This document shows positions 22,354-34,081 of a stretch of DNA of 38,129 nt, in pieces. The stretch is from JBEKYD01 sp049509915 (lineage in GTDB: Bacteria; Acidobacteriota; Terriglobia; Bryobacterales; Bryobacteraceae). The stretch's first letter is position 1. Each line of letters opens with the position of its first letter. A program made the position numbers and the translations under genes. Location: positions 1-38,129 of the forward strand of contig JBEKZL010000032.1 of assembly GCA_049509915.1 (NCBI GenBank), read 5' to 3'. The notes beneath the pieces are model-generated. The model was not told the origin of the DNA. It ran no database searches and was given only the letters and a program-made list of their open reading frames with translations.

Positions 22354-23949
22354 TCACTTCGCAGTCCGCCGCTCCAGGCGGTGACGGCGGGCGGCGGCCA
22401 GTCCGGCGGGCGGCTGCGGGTTTTCCGACCAGCGTCCCAGGGCGAATTCCCGGCTGTAGCCGGCCGAGCGGTTCGTGATTTTCACCTTCAGCATGCCCGC
22501 CGCGTCGCACCAGTACTCTTCTTCCACCTGGCAGCCGGCCGCCGCGCCGCTCGCCTCCACCGCGAGCAAGGAGAGATCGGGCACGTCGCGCAAGCCGGGA
22601 TCGAAGGGGAACTGGATCTCGTCCCAGAAAGTCAGGTCGCCCACGGGCTCGCCCGCCGCGTCCAGGTGCGAGGCTTCGACGTAGCGGAAACAGCCGACGT
22701 TATGGGCGGGAGCGTACTGCCGCAGGACGCGGTGCGCCGGCGCTCCCGGCGCGGGCAGGCCGAGCCCGCGCGGAAACAGCACGTCGAACGCCACCTTCCG
22801 TCCGTAGTCGGCTTCGCGCCATACCCCGAAGTGCCGGGTGAAGCGGTCGCGCAGCCGGTATCCGGAGCGCGCATCGGCGCCAATCGCGAGACCGATCGCC
22901 GTGGCCGACCGCATATAGGACGAACGCCGTACCGAGCGGCCGAAACTCTCCTTGAGCACGCGCGCCACCGCTGGCAGTTCGCTGCCGCCGCCGGTGACAT
23001 ATAAGGTTTCGATCGGGCTATCGGCGCGGCTGGCGAGCAGTTGTTCCACCACCCGGGCGGTGCGCTCGATGAGCGGCCGGCAGCCTTCATAAAAAACGCT
23101 CACCGGAACGGTCACCTCACCCCAACCCTCCCGCACCCGGTCCAGATCGATGGTCACCTTGCGCGTATTGGGGTTGAGCGACTCCTTGCGCTCGCGGCAT
23201 TCCTCCAGCAGCCGGAACCGCTCGGCCCCGGTGAGTGGCTCAGGTTCGGTGGCTAGCCCGGACGCCGCCAGAGCCAGCCCGGCCAGAATCTCGTCGAAGT
23301 CGTCGCCGCCGACGTCGGATAACCCGGACGCCGCCACCACCGTGTGGGTGTCCTCGACCAGGTCCACCAGCGACGCATCGAAGGTGCCTCCGCCCAAATC
23401 GTAGACCAGCAGGGAATGGCGCGGCTGGCCCTTTCTTTCGGCCTGCCGGCGATGGCCGTATTCGATGCTCGCGGCGGACGGCTCGTTGAGCATTCCCAGC
23501 ACTTGAAAACCCGCCGCGCGAAACGCTTCCGCGGTGAGAAACCGCTGGTTGCTGTTGGCGTTGGCCGGGACGCCGATAGTAACCTGCAAAGCTTCCCCGC
23601 GGTCCGGATTCAGGGTGGAGGAGCGGCGCAGGCTTTGCCGCAGCGCGACCAGTAATTCCACCAGCAGTTCGGTCAGCGGCATCTCGAGGCCGCCAATCTC
23701 GATGGTCGAAGCCGGCCCGGCCGATTTGAGCCTTCGTTTGAGCGATCGCAGCACCGTCCACTCGCGGTTTGCCTGTACGGCGGCAGCCTGCCAGCCGAAC
23801 AGGCGGGTCTGGCCGCGTACGGCGACCAGCGGCGGGAACCACTCGCGAATCTGCCCGTCGGGGGTCTCAAAACCGGCGAGGGGGTAATTACCGCGGTCGG
23901 CGGCCGCCACCACGATTCGAGTAGTGCCGAAGTCCACTCCTAGTTCCAT
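22354..23949 (-). CDS. Hsp70-family protein with shortened substrate-binding part
   Basis: This 531-residue protein has a complete nucleotide-binding domain: ELGVDFGTTRIVVAA (phosphate 1), VTIGVPANANSNQRF, LNEPSAASIEYG, VYDLGGGTFDASLVDL (phosphate 2) and LYVTGGGSELPAVARV (adenosine). The C-terminal 160 residues form a predicted beta domain without the long helical lid or EEVD-type tail of DnaK, which is about 640 aa. Such short Hsp70s (HscC/YegD-like) are thought to be specialised chaperones; the client is unknown. No dnaJ or grpE is nearby. It is divergent from the pyrophosphatase gene across a repeat-rich spacer. Confidence 0.85.
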   Translation of the reverse strand: MELGVDFGTTRIVVAAADRGNYPLAGFETPDGQIREWFPPLVAVRGQTRLFGWQAAAVQANREWTVLRSLKRRLKSAGPASTIEIGGLEMPLTELLVELLVALRQSLRRSSTLNPDRGEALQVTIGVPANANSNQRFLTAEAFRAAGFQVLGMLNEPSAASIEYGHRRQAERKGQPRHSLLVYDLGGGTFDASLVDLVEDTHTVVAASGLSDVGGDDFDEILAGLALAASGLATEPEPLTGAERFRLLEECRERKESLNPNTRKVTIDLDRVREGWGEVTVPVSVFYEGCRPLIERTARVVEQLLASRADSPIETLYVTGGGSELPAVARVLKESFGRSVRRSSYMRSATAIGLAIGADARSGYRLRDRFTRHFGVWREADYGRKVAFDVLFPRGLGLPAPGAPAHRVLRQYAPAHNVGCFRYVEASHLDAAGEPVGDLTFWDEIQFPFDPGLRDVPDLSLLAVEASGAAAGCQVEEEYWCDAAGMLKVKITNRSAGYSREFALGRWSENPQPPAGLAAARRHRLERRTAK

Positions 23950-24043
23950 GCGTCGCCCTGTACCGCCATTCTACCAACCGGCCCGTAAAACGAAAGTTCG
24001 AAATGAACTCTGACCCAACGGCAACGGCCGATCGACAGAAATG

Positions 24044-24186
24044 GCACAATTTGTGCAACTTTGTGCGTCCTTGTGCAGTCCACCGGTTTGAAAAAACAAA
24101 CCATCGGCTCGCCGAATGGGTGATCCTCGCAGGGCAGTCCAAACCCGGCGCCGGCGCCAATTTATCCATCTTGTGCATTCTTGTGC
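24044..24186 (+). repeat. TTGTGC words repeated with 10-bp periodicity
   Basis: TTGTGC starts at 24051, 24061, 24071, 24171 and 24181, so every copy is in the same 10-bp register. The first is also the right half of GCACAA-T-TTGTGC (24044-24056). Helical phasing would put all sites on one face of DNA. Confidence 0.6.
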
Positions 24187-24312
24187 AACAGGGAGCGGTT
24201 CTTGAGAGGCGTCGCGAGGGAACCGGTCAGACTCTCCATCGCGCACGGCCAGAATGGGTTAGGCCGGTTCCAGGGGTCCGTTTGGAGCCGATATGCGCGC
24301 GGCTGGGAAGGT

Positions 24313-24342
24313 TTGAATTCCGACATGTAGATCCCTTATACT
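24313..24342 (+). promoter_or_regulatory. Putative sigma70-type promoter of the pyrophosphatase gene
   Basis: TTGAAT (24313-24318) and TATACT (24337-24342) are 18 nt apart. The predicted leader is about 42 nt and contains AGGAGG ten bases before ATG 24391. Confidence 0.6.
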
Positions 24343-24390
24343 AATCAGTCGGTGGGAGTCCGCCGATGTAATATAGGAGGATTTTCGTTG

Positions 24391-26844
<2,454 letters not shown>

Positions 26845-26855
26845 AACGCGAGGTA

Positions 26856-26883
26856 GGGCCGGCGACTGAGCATTTGCCGGCCC
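26856..26883 (+). terminator. GC hairpin after the pyrophosphatase gene
   Basis: GGGCCGGC (26856-26863) and GCCGGCCC (26876-26883) pair perfectly around a 12-nt loop starting 11 nt after the stop codon. No T-run follows, so it may be a mRNA-stabilising or weak termination structure. Confidence 0.45.
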
Positions 26884-27310
26884 CATCTGTAAGATCGTGT
26901 GAGCCGCATCGCTTCCGGTTGCGGCTACCGAGCTTCCGGGCGTTTACATTCGCCGCTGTCGCCTGTGCCATCTAAGCCACAGGTCACCTCGGGAAGCGCT
27001 CCTAAGATGGGCGCCCCGGATTCCCGGAATCGGAATTTACAATTCCGCCCCTGTGCCGGGTTCGGCCTCCAGCCGGTTCCAGTTAAAGTTCCTAGAGGCA
27101 CCGCGTTATCTCTATGAAATTCTGTAACTCCTGATTCTGATTTCCACCCTGCCGTAGAAGCTAGCCGAATCTCCGCTATCTAAACTATTTTCTTGACACT
27201 TTCCCGCCTAAAACCATAGAATCACACACATTAGCTAAATTTCGGAATCATTCGTTTGCATGGCCCCGTCAGCCTAGTAACAGTACATCCAATATAGAAA
27301 GGGATAGTGT
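26884..27310 (+). other. Intergenic region upstream of the Oar-like transporter
   Basis: This 427-bp region holds no recognisable gene. Its right third is AT-rich and carries the transporter promoter (27193-27222); the left part shows only short inverted repeats. Confidence 0.6.
27193..27222 (+). promoter_or_regulatory. Strong sigma70-type promoter of the Oar-like transporter
   Basis: A perfect TTGACA (27193-27198) and TAGAAT (27217-27222, five of six consensus) are 18 nt apart. The leader would be about 80 nt and includes AAAGGG upstream of ATG 27311. The strength fits an abundant outer-membrane protein. Confidence 0.7.
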
Positions 27311-30300
27311 ATGAACTTGAGCCACTGGCTCATTCGGTCCAACGCAACGACTAAATCTGCATTCGCGCTCTTCGCACTGCTGGTTCTAGGAACCGCGCAG
27401 GTCTGGGCGCAGGCAGTTTCCACAGGCACCATCGCAGGGCAAGTGGTCGACGAACAGAACGCCGCGGTAGCGGCTGCGTCCGTCAAGATCACGGACACCG
27501 CCACGAACATAACCCTCTCGACGACTACCAACGATTCCGGACGTTATGTCATTAGTAACATAACTCCCGGTACGTACAACATCAGTATCTCCAAGGCTGG
27601 CTTCTCGACCTACGAAATCAACGGCCAGGCGGTAGACGTGGGCGTGTCTCTCGCACTGAATGCCAAGATGCGGGTCGGGACAACAGCAACGACTATCGAA
27701 GTGACGGCTACAGTAGGCGCGGAATTGCAGACCGCCAATGCCACGGTCGGTACGACCATGAGCGGGCAGCAACTTCTGGACCTGCCCAACCTGGGCCGCG
27801 ACGTAACCACGCTTTCGACCCTTCAGCCGGGTGTGATGCCGGGCGGATACGTGGCCGGGGCGCAGCGCGATCAGACCAGCTTCCTGCTCGACGGCGGCAA
27901 CAACTCCGACGACATGGGCGGCGACACCATTACCTACCAGACGAACATGACCGGAACCGGCGGAACGCAGACCAACGGTATGCCCTCCGGCATTCTGCCG
28001 ACGCCGGTGGAATCGGTGGAAGAGTTCAAGGTGAATACGTTTGGCCAGACTTCGGACTTCAACAGCTCAATCGGCAGCCAGATCCAGATGGTGACCAAGC
28101 GCGGCACCAACCAATGGCACGGAGCAGCTTACGGGTACTACTTTGCCACCGACGTCGGTGCGGCCAATTTGTGGCAGAATGACCACACACCCGAGGGCAG
28201 CCTGCCGTATACGCCGCTGGTATCCAATCACCGTGATCGCTTCGGCGGCGCGATCGGCGGCCCCATGACGCCCAAGTTCGCGGGCGGTAAGACCTACTTT
28301 TTCTTCAACTATGAAGGGTTGCGCTTCCCCAACGTAAGCACCTACGAGCGCCTGGTCCCCTCAGCCACCATGCGCGAGGGGGTCATTTACGTTCCCAACG
28401 CCTCCGGCGCCTACCAACCGTATAACCTGACCAACGGGCCGGTGACGGTGGGTGGAACCACGCTCGCTCCCGCTACCTGCCCAGCCGGAGCGTGCGACCC
28501 GCGCGGTCTGGGCATGAACCCGTTGGTGAGTCAAATTCTCAATAAGTACATGCCGACCGGAACGGACACCAGTTACAGCGCGGGCGACAATTACAACACG
28601 CTGGGCTTTGTTTCCAGTATTCGCGCGCCGCTTACCACGAACACTTACGTGGGGCGCATCGATCACGACTTCGGCGAGAAGAACCGCCTCATGGCGACTT
28701 ATCGCGACCTGAGCCTGATCAGTCTGACGACGAACCAGGTGGATATCGGCGGCGCATTTGGCGGCGATACGCTGGGGACGCCCGCGGCGAAAGCTCCCCG
28801 CCCGCAGAAACCCGATCTCTTCGTGGTCGCGTTGACCAGCAACCTGCGGCCAACCATCACCAACGACCTTCGCTTCAACTACACGCGCAACTTCTGGCAG
28901 TGGGAGGACAACAACTCTCCGCCGCAGTTGCCCGGACTGGGCGGCGCGCTCGAAATCGGCGCCGGCGCGGCGGGTACCGCGGAAAGCACCAACGCCCTGA
29001 TTCCGTACAATGTCAACACGCAGAGCACGCGCCAGCGGTTCTGGGACGGGCAGGACAAGATTCTGCGCGACGACATCACGCACATCCACGGCAATCACCT
29101 GTTGACCTACGGAGGCCTGTACCAGCGCAATTTCGACTATCACATGCGCACCGACAACGGGAACGGCACCAACAACCAGATCGTCTACCAGATCTCCGGC
29201 CAGAGCTATCTGAACTGGGGGACCGGATCCGGCTCGTACATTCCGAGCACAGTCGGCAGTTCCTACGCCAGCACCTATGAGAACCTGGCCGCCGAAGTGT
29301 GGGGCATCGTGAACCTGCCGCAGGTGACTTACACCCGCGCCGGTTCCGCCCTGACGCTGCAGCCGGTGGGCTCGGTAGCCACGGATAAGAGCGTGATTCC
29401 GACTTATAACTTTTACTTCGCCGATTCCTGGCACGTAAAGCCGACCGTCACCATCAACTACGGTCTGTCGTACGGCCTGGAAATGCCACCTTACTCGCAA
29501 TCGCAAAACCAGGTGGTGCTGGTGGACTCGTCGGACAATCCTATCAGCGCGGCGAATTTCATCGCGGCTCGCGAAAAGGCAGCGCTGCAGGGTCAAGCCT
29601 ACAACCCGACTCTGGGCTACGCCCTTGCGGGCAACGTGGGCAGCGGCCTGAAGTATCCCTACAATCCGTTCTATGGCGGTTTCAGCCCGCGCGTTTCCAT
29701 AGCGTGGAATCCGAGATTCACGGAGGGTCCGCTGGGCAAACTGCTGGGTAATGGTAAGACCGTGATTCGCGCCGGTTACGGCCGCATTTGGGGCCGATTG
29801 AACGGCGTCGATCTGGTTCTGGTGCCGCTGCTCGGCCCCGGCGTGTTGCAGGCCGTGAGTTGCCCGGGCGCCAGCAGCGCCGGGACTTGCCTCGGTTCGG
29901 GTGGGGTGACTCCGGCCACGGCGTTCCGCATCGGCGCGGACGGGCTTTCGGCTCCGCTGCCTACGCCTTCGACCACGCTGCCCCAGCCGTTCTATCCCAA
30001 CGTCAACGGCGCAGCGGCGGGCGACGTGGATACGCTAGACCCCAATTACAAGCCCGAGCGCACCGACAATTTCAACGTCGCCCTGCAGCGCGAACTCAAT
30101 ACCAAGACAACCCTCGAGGTGGGCTACGTCGGCCGCGTCATTCGCAACGAATATACGGAGATCAACCTCGACGCGGTACCGACCATGATGAACGTCGGCG
30201 GCCAGTCCTTCGCCCAAGCGTTCTCCCAAGTCTACTGGCAACTCTACAATCAGAACTTCGCCTCCAACAGTAACGTCACGGCGCAGCCGTTCTTCGAAAA

Positions 30301-31384
30301 CACGCTGGGCGGAGCCAGTTCGTCATACTGCGCGGGCTACGCAAGCTGCACGCAGGCGGTGGTATCGAAGAATTCCATCAACGAATTCAAATATGTGGAG
30401 ACTTCCACGCTCTGGGCCGCCATGAATAAAGCTTCTTCGTGGACCTTGGGCCAGACCATGGCCAGCGGCGCCGGGCAGGTTACATCGGCCGCGCTGAACG
30501 CCAGCCTGGGCTGGGGCAACTACAACGGCGTATACATGACGGTTCGCGCCCGCGATTACCACGGGGCCACCTTCGTATCCAACTTCACCTGGAGCCGTTC
30601 GATGGGCACGGCGGCTCAATATCAGGCCACCAGCGCCAATACCGTGGTCAATCCGTTCGACATCGGCGCCCAGTATGGGCCGAACAGCTTCGACTACCTG
30701 TTTGTGTACAACGCGGCGGTGTTCTACCGTCCGCCACTATTCCAGCACAGCACCACGCTTTTGTCGAAGATTGTTGGCGGGTGGACCATCGCTCCGCTGT
30801 TCACGGCTCAGAGCGGCGCACCGGTGGGGGTGGGCTACTCGCAAGGCACCTGCTCCAGTTGCATGACCTTCGGCGAATCGTCCTCCTCCGGTGAAGAGGC
30901 TTACGGCGACCAGGCGGTCTTCCTGTCGAAGTACACGGGGGGCGGCTCGGCCAACTACGGCCTGGCGGGCGGTACGGCCAGCACGTCGAACAACCCCTAC
31001 GTTCCCGCCGGCACTCTGGTGGGCGGCAACAACCCGGCCGGAGTGAACCAGTTCACCAACCCGGCGGCGATCGCGGCGGAGTTCCGTCCCTGCGTTCTGG
31101 GGACGGATACCAACTGCGGCGGTTACGGCAACATTCGAGGTTTACCCACCTGGAATCTGGATGCCGAACTGGCCAAGGATTTCAGTCTCTGGAAGGAAAA
31201 CCGGGTGGGCGCCACCATCACGTTCCAGTTCACGAATATCCTGAACCACGTGCAGTTAAGCACCCCCACCGGCATCGAGAACGCTAGCGGGCTGTCCCTG
31301 ACCAGCCTGTCCACGTTCGGACGCACCACGAGCCAGTCCAACACACCGCGCAACATGGAGTTCGGGTTCCGCGTGCACTTCTAA
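27311..31384 (+). CDS. Oar-like TonB-dependent outer-membrane transporter
   Basis: This 1357-residue protein has a signal peptide (cleavage near VWAQ, about residue 34). A carboxypeptidase-regulatory beta-sandwich follows (TGTIAGQVVDEQNAAVAAAS; NDSGRYVISNITPGTYNISI). The plug region (LPNLGRDVTTLSTLQPGVMP; SFLLDGGNNSDDM) and a large beta-barrel end in an aromatic FGFRVHF, the outer-membrane insertion signal. This architecture is expanded in Acidobacteriota and is thought to take up large substrates such as plant-polymer oligosaccharides using TonB energy. The substrate is unknown. It is monocistronic, with its own promoter and a clear terminator. Confidence 0.92.
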   Translation: MNLSHWLIRSNATTKSAFALFALLVLGTAQVWAQAVSTGTIAGQVVDEQNAAVAAASVKITDTATNITLSTTTNDSGRYVISNITPGTYNISISKAGFSTYEINGQAVDVGVSLALNAKMRVGTTATTIEVTATVGAELQTANATVGTTMSGQQLLDLPNLGRDVTTLSTLQPGVMPGGYVAGAQRDQTSFLLDGGNNSDDMGGDTITYQTNMTGTGGTQTNGMPSGILPTPVESVEEFKVNTFGQTSDFNSSIGSQIQMVTKRGTNQWHGAAYGYYFATDVGAANLWQNDHTPEGSLPYTPLVSNHRDRFGGAIGGPMTPKFAGGKTYFFFNYEGLRFPNVSTYERLVPSATMREGVIYVPNASGAYQPYNLTNGPVTVGGTTLAPATCPAGACDPRGLGMNPLVSQILNKYMPTGTDTSYSAGDNYNTLGFVSSIRAPLTTNTYVGRIDHDFGEKNRLMATYRDLSLISLTTNQVDIGGAFGGDTLGTPAAKAPRPQKPDLFVVALTSNLRPTITNDLRFNYTRNFWQWEDNNSPPQLPGLGGALEIGAGAAGTAESTNALIPYNVNTQSTRQRFWDGQDKILRDDITHIHGNHLLTYGGLYQRNFDYHMRTDNGNGTNNQIVYQISGQSYLNWGTGSGSYIPSTVGSSYASTYENLAAEVWGIVNLPQVTYTRAGSALTLQPVGSVATDKSVIPTYNFYFADSWHVKPTVTINYGLSYGLEMPPYSQSQNQVVLVDSSDNPISAANFIAAREKAALQGQAYNPTLGYALAGNVGSGLKYPYNPFYGGFSPRVSIAWNPRFTEGPLGKLLGNGKTVIRAGYGRIWGRLNGVDLVLVPLLGPGVLQAVSCPGASSAGTCLGSGGVTPATAFRIGADGLSAPLPTPSTTLPQPFYPNVNGAAAGDVDTLDPNYKPERTDNFNVALQRELNTKTTLEVGYVGRVIRNEYTEINLDAVPTMMNVGGQSFAQAFSQVYWQLYNQNFASNSNVTAQPFFENTLGGASSSYCAGYASCTQAVVSKNSINEFKYVETSTLWAAMNKASSWTLGQTMASGAGQVTSAALNASLGWGNYNGVYMTVRARDYHGATFVSNFTWSRSMGTAAQYQATSANTVVNPFDIGAQYGPNSFDYLFVYNAAVFYRPPLFQHSTTLLSKIVGGWTIAPLFTAQSGAPVGVGYSQGTCSSCMTFGESSSSGEEAYGDQAVFLSKYTGGGSANYGLAGGTASTSNNPYVPAGTLVGGNNPAGVNQFTNPAAIAAEFRPCVLGTDTNCGGYGNIRGLPTWNLDAELAKDFSLWKENRVGATITFQFTNILNHVQLSTPTGIENASGLSLTSLSTFGRTTSQSNTPRNMEFGFRVHF

Positions 31385-31406
31385 ACGGCAAACCAATCTG
31401 AGCGAG

Positions 31407-31442
31407 AAGGGCAGCCCGGCGAACCCGGCCTGCCCTTTTTTT
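31407..31442 (+). terminator. Intrinsic terminator of the Oar-like transporter gene
   Basis: GGGCAG and CTGCCC close a GC-rich stem with an inner CCGG pair, followed directly by seven T residues (31436-31442). It starts 23 nt after the stop codon. Confidence 0.9.
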
Positions 31443-31515
31443 GTTTCGGGCGAGGCGTACCAATGACGCCGCAACCCCTCCTTTATTTTAGGAAGCCGTA
31501 ATAAAAACGCAAATC

Positions 31516-31588
31516 GCAGGCGGAACCGCCTGCGCCACCAAAGCAGGTGCATTGTTTCCAATGGTGGGGCAGGCGGTTCCGCCTGCCC
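31516..31588. repeat. Inverted pair of GCAGGCGG palindromes (BIME-like)
   Basis: GCAGGCGG-AA-CCGCCTGC (31516-31533) and GGGCAGGCGG-TT-CCGCCTGCCC (31567-31588) lie in opposite orientation, flanked inward by CCACC and GGTGG. A third copy is at 37748-37769. The pair abuts the start region of the cytochrome gene, and the longer in-frame start at 31547 lies between the two palindromes. Confidence 0.8.
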
Positions 31589-31618
31589 GGCTGTGTTAGA
31601 TTGAAGCGGAGGCTGGTT

Positions 31619-34081
31619 TTGGGGCGAACAACGCTGGCGTGGGGTGTAAGCGCTCTGCTCCTCGTTACGGTGCCGCCGCTCGAAAGTCAATCCAATCAGG
31701 GTTACGCCGGCGCGGAGGCCTGTGCCAAGTGCCACGCGGGCGCCGGTCGCGAGTGGGTCGAATCACGCCACCACAGGATGATGCAACCCGCGACGAAACA
31801 GAGCGTGGAGGGCGATTTCGCGCGGGCCAAAGTGACATTGCGCGGCGCGGCTTACCTTCTGCGGAACGACACTGGTGGCTACTACATTACCGAGTCCGAT
31901 CTGAGCGGCAAGCCGTGGGAACACAAAGTGGAGTACACGCTCGGCGGCCGGCGAATCCAGGAGTATCTCGCTAGCGTGTCCGACGGCAGCATGGTGGTTC
32001 TCCCCGCCGCCTGGGACAATGTCAGAAAGGAGTGGGTCCACGAATTGGACGCCGGCAATCCGGAAGAGTCTTCCGGGGGCGCCGGCGAGGTGTGGAACAA
32101 GGAGTGCTATTCCTGCCATGTAAGCCGGGGACGGAAGAATTTCGACCCGGAGCACCTTCGTTATCGCACCACGTGGGGGGACCTCGGGATCGATTGCGAG
32201 AGCTGCCACGGTCCCGCAAAAGCCCACGCGGGGCGGGCGGCCGGCGCGACGGTCATTAACCCGGCCAAGCTGGACCCGGCGCGCAGCGGCATGGTATGCG
32301 CACCGTGCCACTCCATGCGCGATATCTACGCAGACGGGTTTGCGGCCGGCGCCAACTACTTCGATTTCTTTTTGCCGGTGATGGAGTACCGCCTGCCGGC
32401 ATCTGGGGACCCCGCCTATTGGGCCGACGGGCGTCCGCGATGGTTCTCGAATGAGACAATCGGGTTGTGGCAGAGCCAGTGTTTTCTGAAGGGCGGCGCT
32501 AGCTGCGTCACTTGCCACTCCCGCCCGCACAATCCCGATATCGAGCACAATCCTCAGCTTTGGCCGGACCGCAACGCCCTTTGCGCGGGGTGCCACCAGG
32601 CGATTGCGGCGGATGTCCCCGCCCACAGCCACCACGCGGCGGCGAGCCCCGGCAGTTCCTGCATCGAGTGCCACATGCCGGCCGCGGCCACCGGCCTGAA
32701 AGCGCAAACTCGCGATCACTCGCTGAGCATACCGGCGCCTGAGAATACCATTGGGCATGGTATTCCGAACGCGTGCAATCTGTGCCACCGGGATAAAGAC
32801 GCGAGCTGGGCAGCGCGGCAGACGAACGCGTGGTATGGCGCCCAATCGCGACGGAAAACGATACGGCGCGCCGACGCCTACACCGAGGCGCGAGCGGGCA
32901 ATCCGGCGGCGATTGGGGCGCTGCTGGAGATCTTATCCGATCCCTCGGAAGGGCCGTGGATACGGGCCAATGCCGCCGGATACCTGGGCAATTTCCCCAA
33001 CGACCCGGCGGCGTACGATGCCGTGCGGCACGCCTTTCTCGACGCGGAGCCGCTGGTGCGGGCGACCGCGGCGGCGGCTATTCAGCCTCGGGCGGCGCAG
33101 CGGGAAGCGCTGGCGCCGGAGCTGGTATCGCTGCTCTGGGACCCGGTGCGTACGGTGCGGATGAACGCTGGCATCGCGCTGGTTGCCATGGGCGTAAGGC
33201 CGTTTCCCGGCGAAGATGGCGCTCGTTTCGAGCAAGCCAAAGCTCTATACCGGGCACGTGCCGAGCTCAATTCCGACGACGCGGGGCAGCAGTTCGCGGC
33301 GGGGAAATTCTGGTTCCTCTCGGGCGACATGGCTGGCGCAGCGGCGGCATTTCGCGGCAGCTTGAAACTCGACCCCGCGATACCGGCGCGGTATCTGCTG
33401 GCGCGGTCGGTGGCGGGCAATGGCGACTATCGGGAGGCTCGCGAGATTCTAAAGACGATCCCGCGCGACGACCCGCAATACGGCTCCGCGCAGCAATTGC
33501 TCGCCGAGGTGGAGGCGAAGGATCCGGGCGATGGCGGCGGCGAAGCCCGGGCGCAGTTTCTGGAAGGTCAGGTTCAGTACCGGAGCGAGTATTACGGCGC
33601 GGCGTTGAAAGATTTCGAAGAGGCGCTGCGGCTGGAGCCGCGGGCGGAGTGGGCGGCGACGGCCGAAATCGATCGCGCCATCTGCCTGGAAAAACTGGCG
33701 CGCACGAGCGAAGCCGAAGCCGCCATCGAGGCGCTTTTCAGGGAGCCAGCGGCGCGCCGGGACGTCGACCTGCAGCTTGCGTTTGTCGAACTGCTGGCTG
33801 AAACGGGGCGCGCGGAGGAAGCCCTGAAGCGGATCGACGAGGCCGTGGCGGCGGCTCCGGACGCTCCGCTGGCCCACTTCTGGCGGGCCAAGGTACTGCT
33901 GCAACTTCACCGCACCGGGGAAGCGGCGGCCGCGGCGGAAGAATCCATCCGGCTGCAGCCGCAGCTTGCCGCGGCGCACAACCTGCTGATTCGGATTTAT
34001 CAGATGTCAGGCCGCACGAAGGAGGCGGTGCAACAGGCGGAATGGCTGCGCGACTACCAACGGCGCACACAATCGCACTGA
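31619..34081 (+). CDS. Octaheme cytochrome c fused to HEAT and TPR domains
   Basis: From TTG 31619 (GGAGG six bases upstream) the product has 820 residues: a signal peptide (TTLAWGVSALLLVTVPPL), then a multiheme region. Eight CxxCH motifs (CAKCH, CYSCH, CESCH, CAPCH, CVTCH, CAGCH, CIECH, CNLCH) lie at about 35, 163, 193, 227, 296, 322, 348 and 386. This resembles cytochrome c554/octaheme families. HEAT-like helices (about 430-520) and TPR repeats (about 540-815) follow. It is an exported electron-transfer protein that may dock partners through its TPR part. TTG 31601 and ATG 31547 are alternative starts; the last runs through a repeat. It overlaps the next gene by 40 nt. Confidence 0.85.
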   Translation: MGRTTLAWGVSALLLVTVPPLESQSNQGYAGAEACAKCHAGAGREWVESRHHRMMQPATKQSVEGDFARAKVTLRGAAYLLRNDTGGYYITESDLSGKPWEHKVEYTLGGRRIQEYLASVSDGSMVVLPAAWDNVRKEWVHELDAGNPEESSGGAGEVWNKECYSCHVSRGRKNFDPEHLRYRTTWGDLGIDCESCHGPAKAHAGRAAGATVINPAKLDPARSGMVCAPCHSMRDIYADGFAAGANYFDFFLPVMEYRLPASGDPAYWADGRPRWFSNETIGLWQSQCFLKGGASCVTCHSRPHNPDIEHNPQLWPDRNALCAGCHQAIAADVPAHSHHAAASPGSSCIECHMPAAATGLKAQTRDHSLSIPAPENTIGHGIPNACNLCHRDKDASWAARQTNAWYGAQSRRKTIRRADAYTEARAGNPAAIGALLEILSDPSEGPWIRANAAGYLGNFPNDPAAYDAVRHAFLDAEPLVRATAAAAIQPRAAQREALAPELVSLLWDPVRTVRMNAGIALVAMGVRPFPGEDGARFEQAKALYRARAELNSDDAGQQFAAGKFWFLSGDMAGAAAAFRGSLKLDPAIPARYLLARSVAGNGDYREAREILKTIPRDDPQYGSAQQLLAEVEAKDPGDGGGEARAQFLEGQVQYRSEYYGAALKDFEEALRLEPRAEWAATAEIDRAICLEKLARTSEAEAAIEALFREPAARRDVDLQLAFVELLAETGRAEEALKRIDEAVAAAPDAPLAHFWRAKVLLQLHRTGEAAAAAEESIRLQPQLAAAHNLLIRIYQMSGRTKEAVQQAEWLRDYQRRTQSH

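Larger units (their letters stand above)
23950..24390. other. Divergent spacer between the Hsp70-like and pyrophosphatase genes
   Basis: This 441-bp region has no gene. It contains five TTGTGC words in 10-bp register (24051-24186), one half of a GCACAA-T-TTGTGC palindrome, and the promoter and Shine-Dalgarno of the pyrophosphatase gene at its right end. Confidence 0.6.

Noticed and set aside
24044..24186. Possible CRISPR array
   Set aside because: The repeated unit is only 6-10 bp with no spacer-sized intervals and no cas genes nearby.
28361..29596. 411-codon open frame opposite the Oar-like transporter
   Set aside because: Composition is a mirror of the plus-strand gene (His/Arg/Gln-rich, no domain); the plus strand has clear family motifs.
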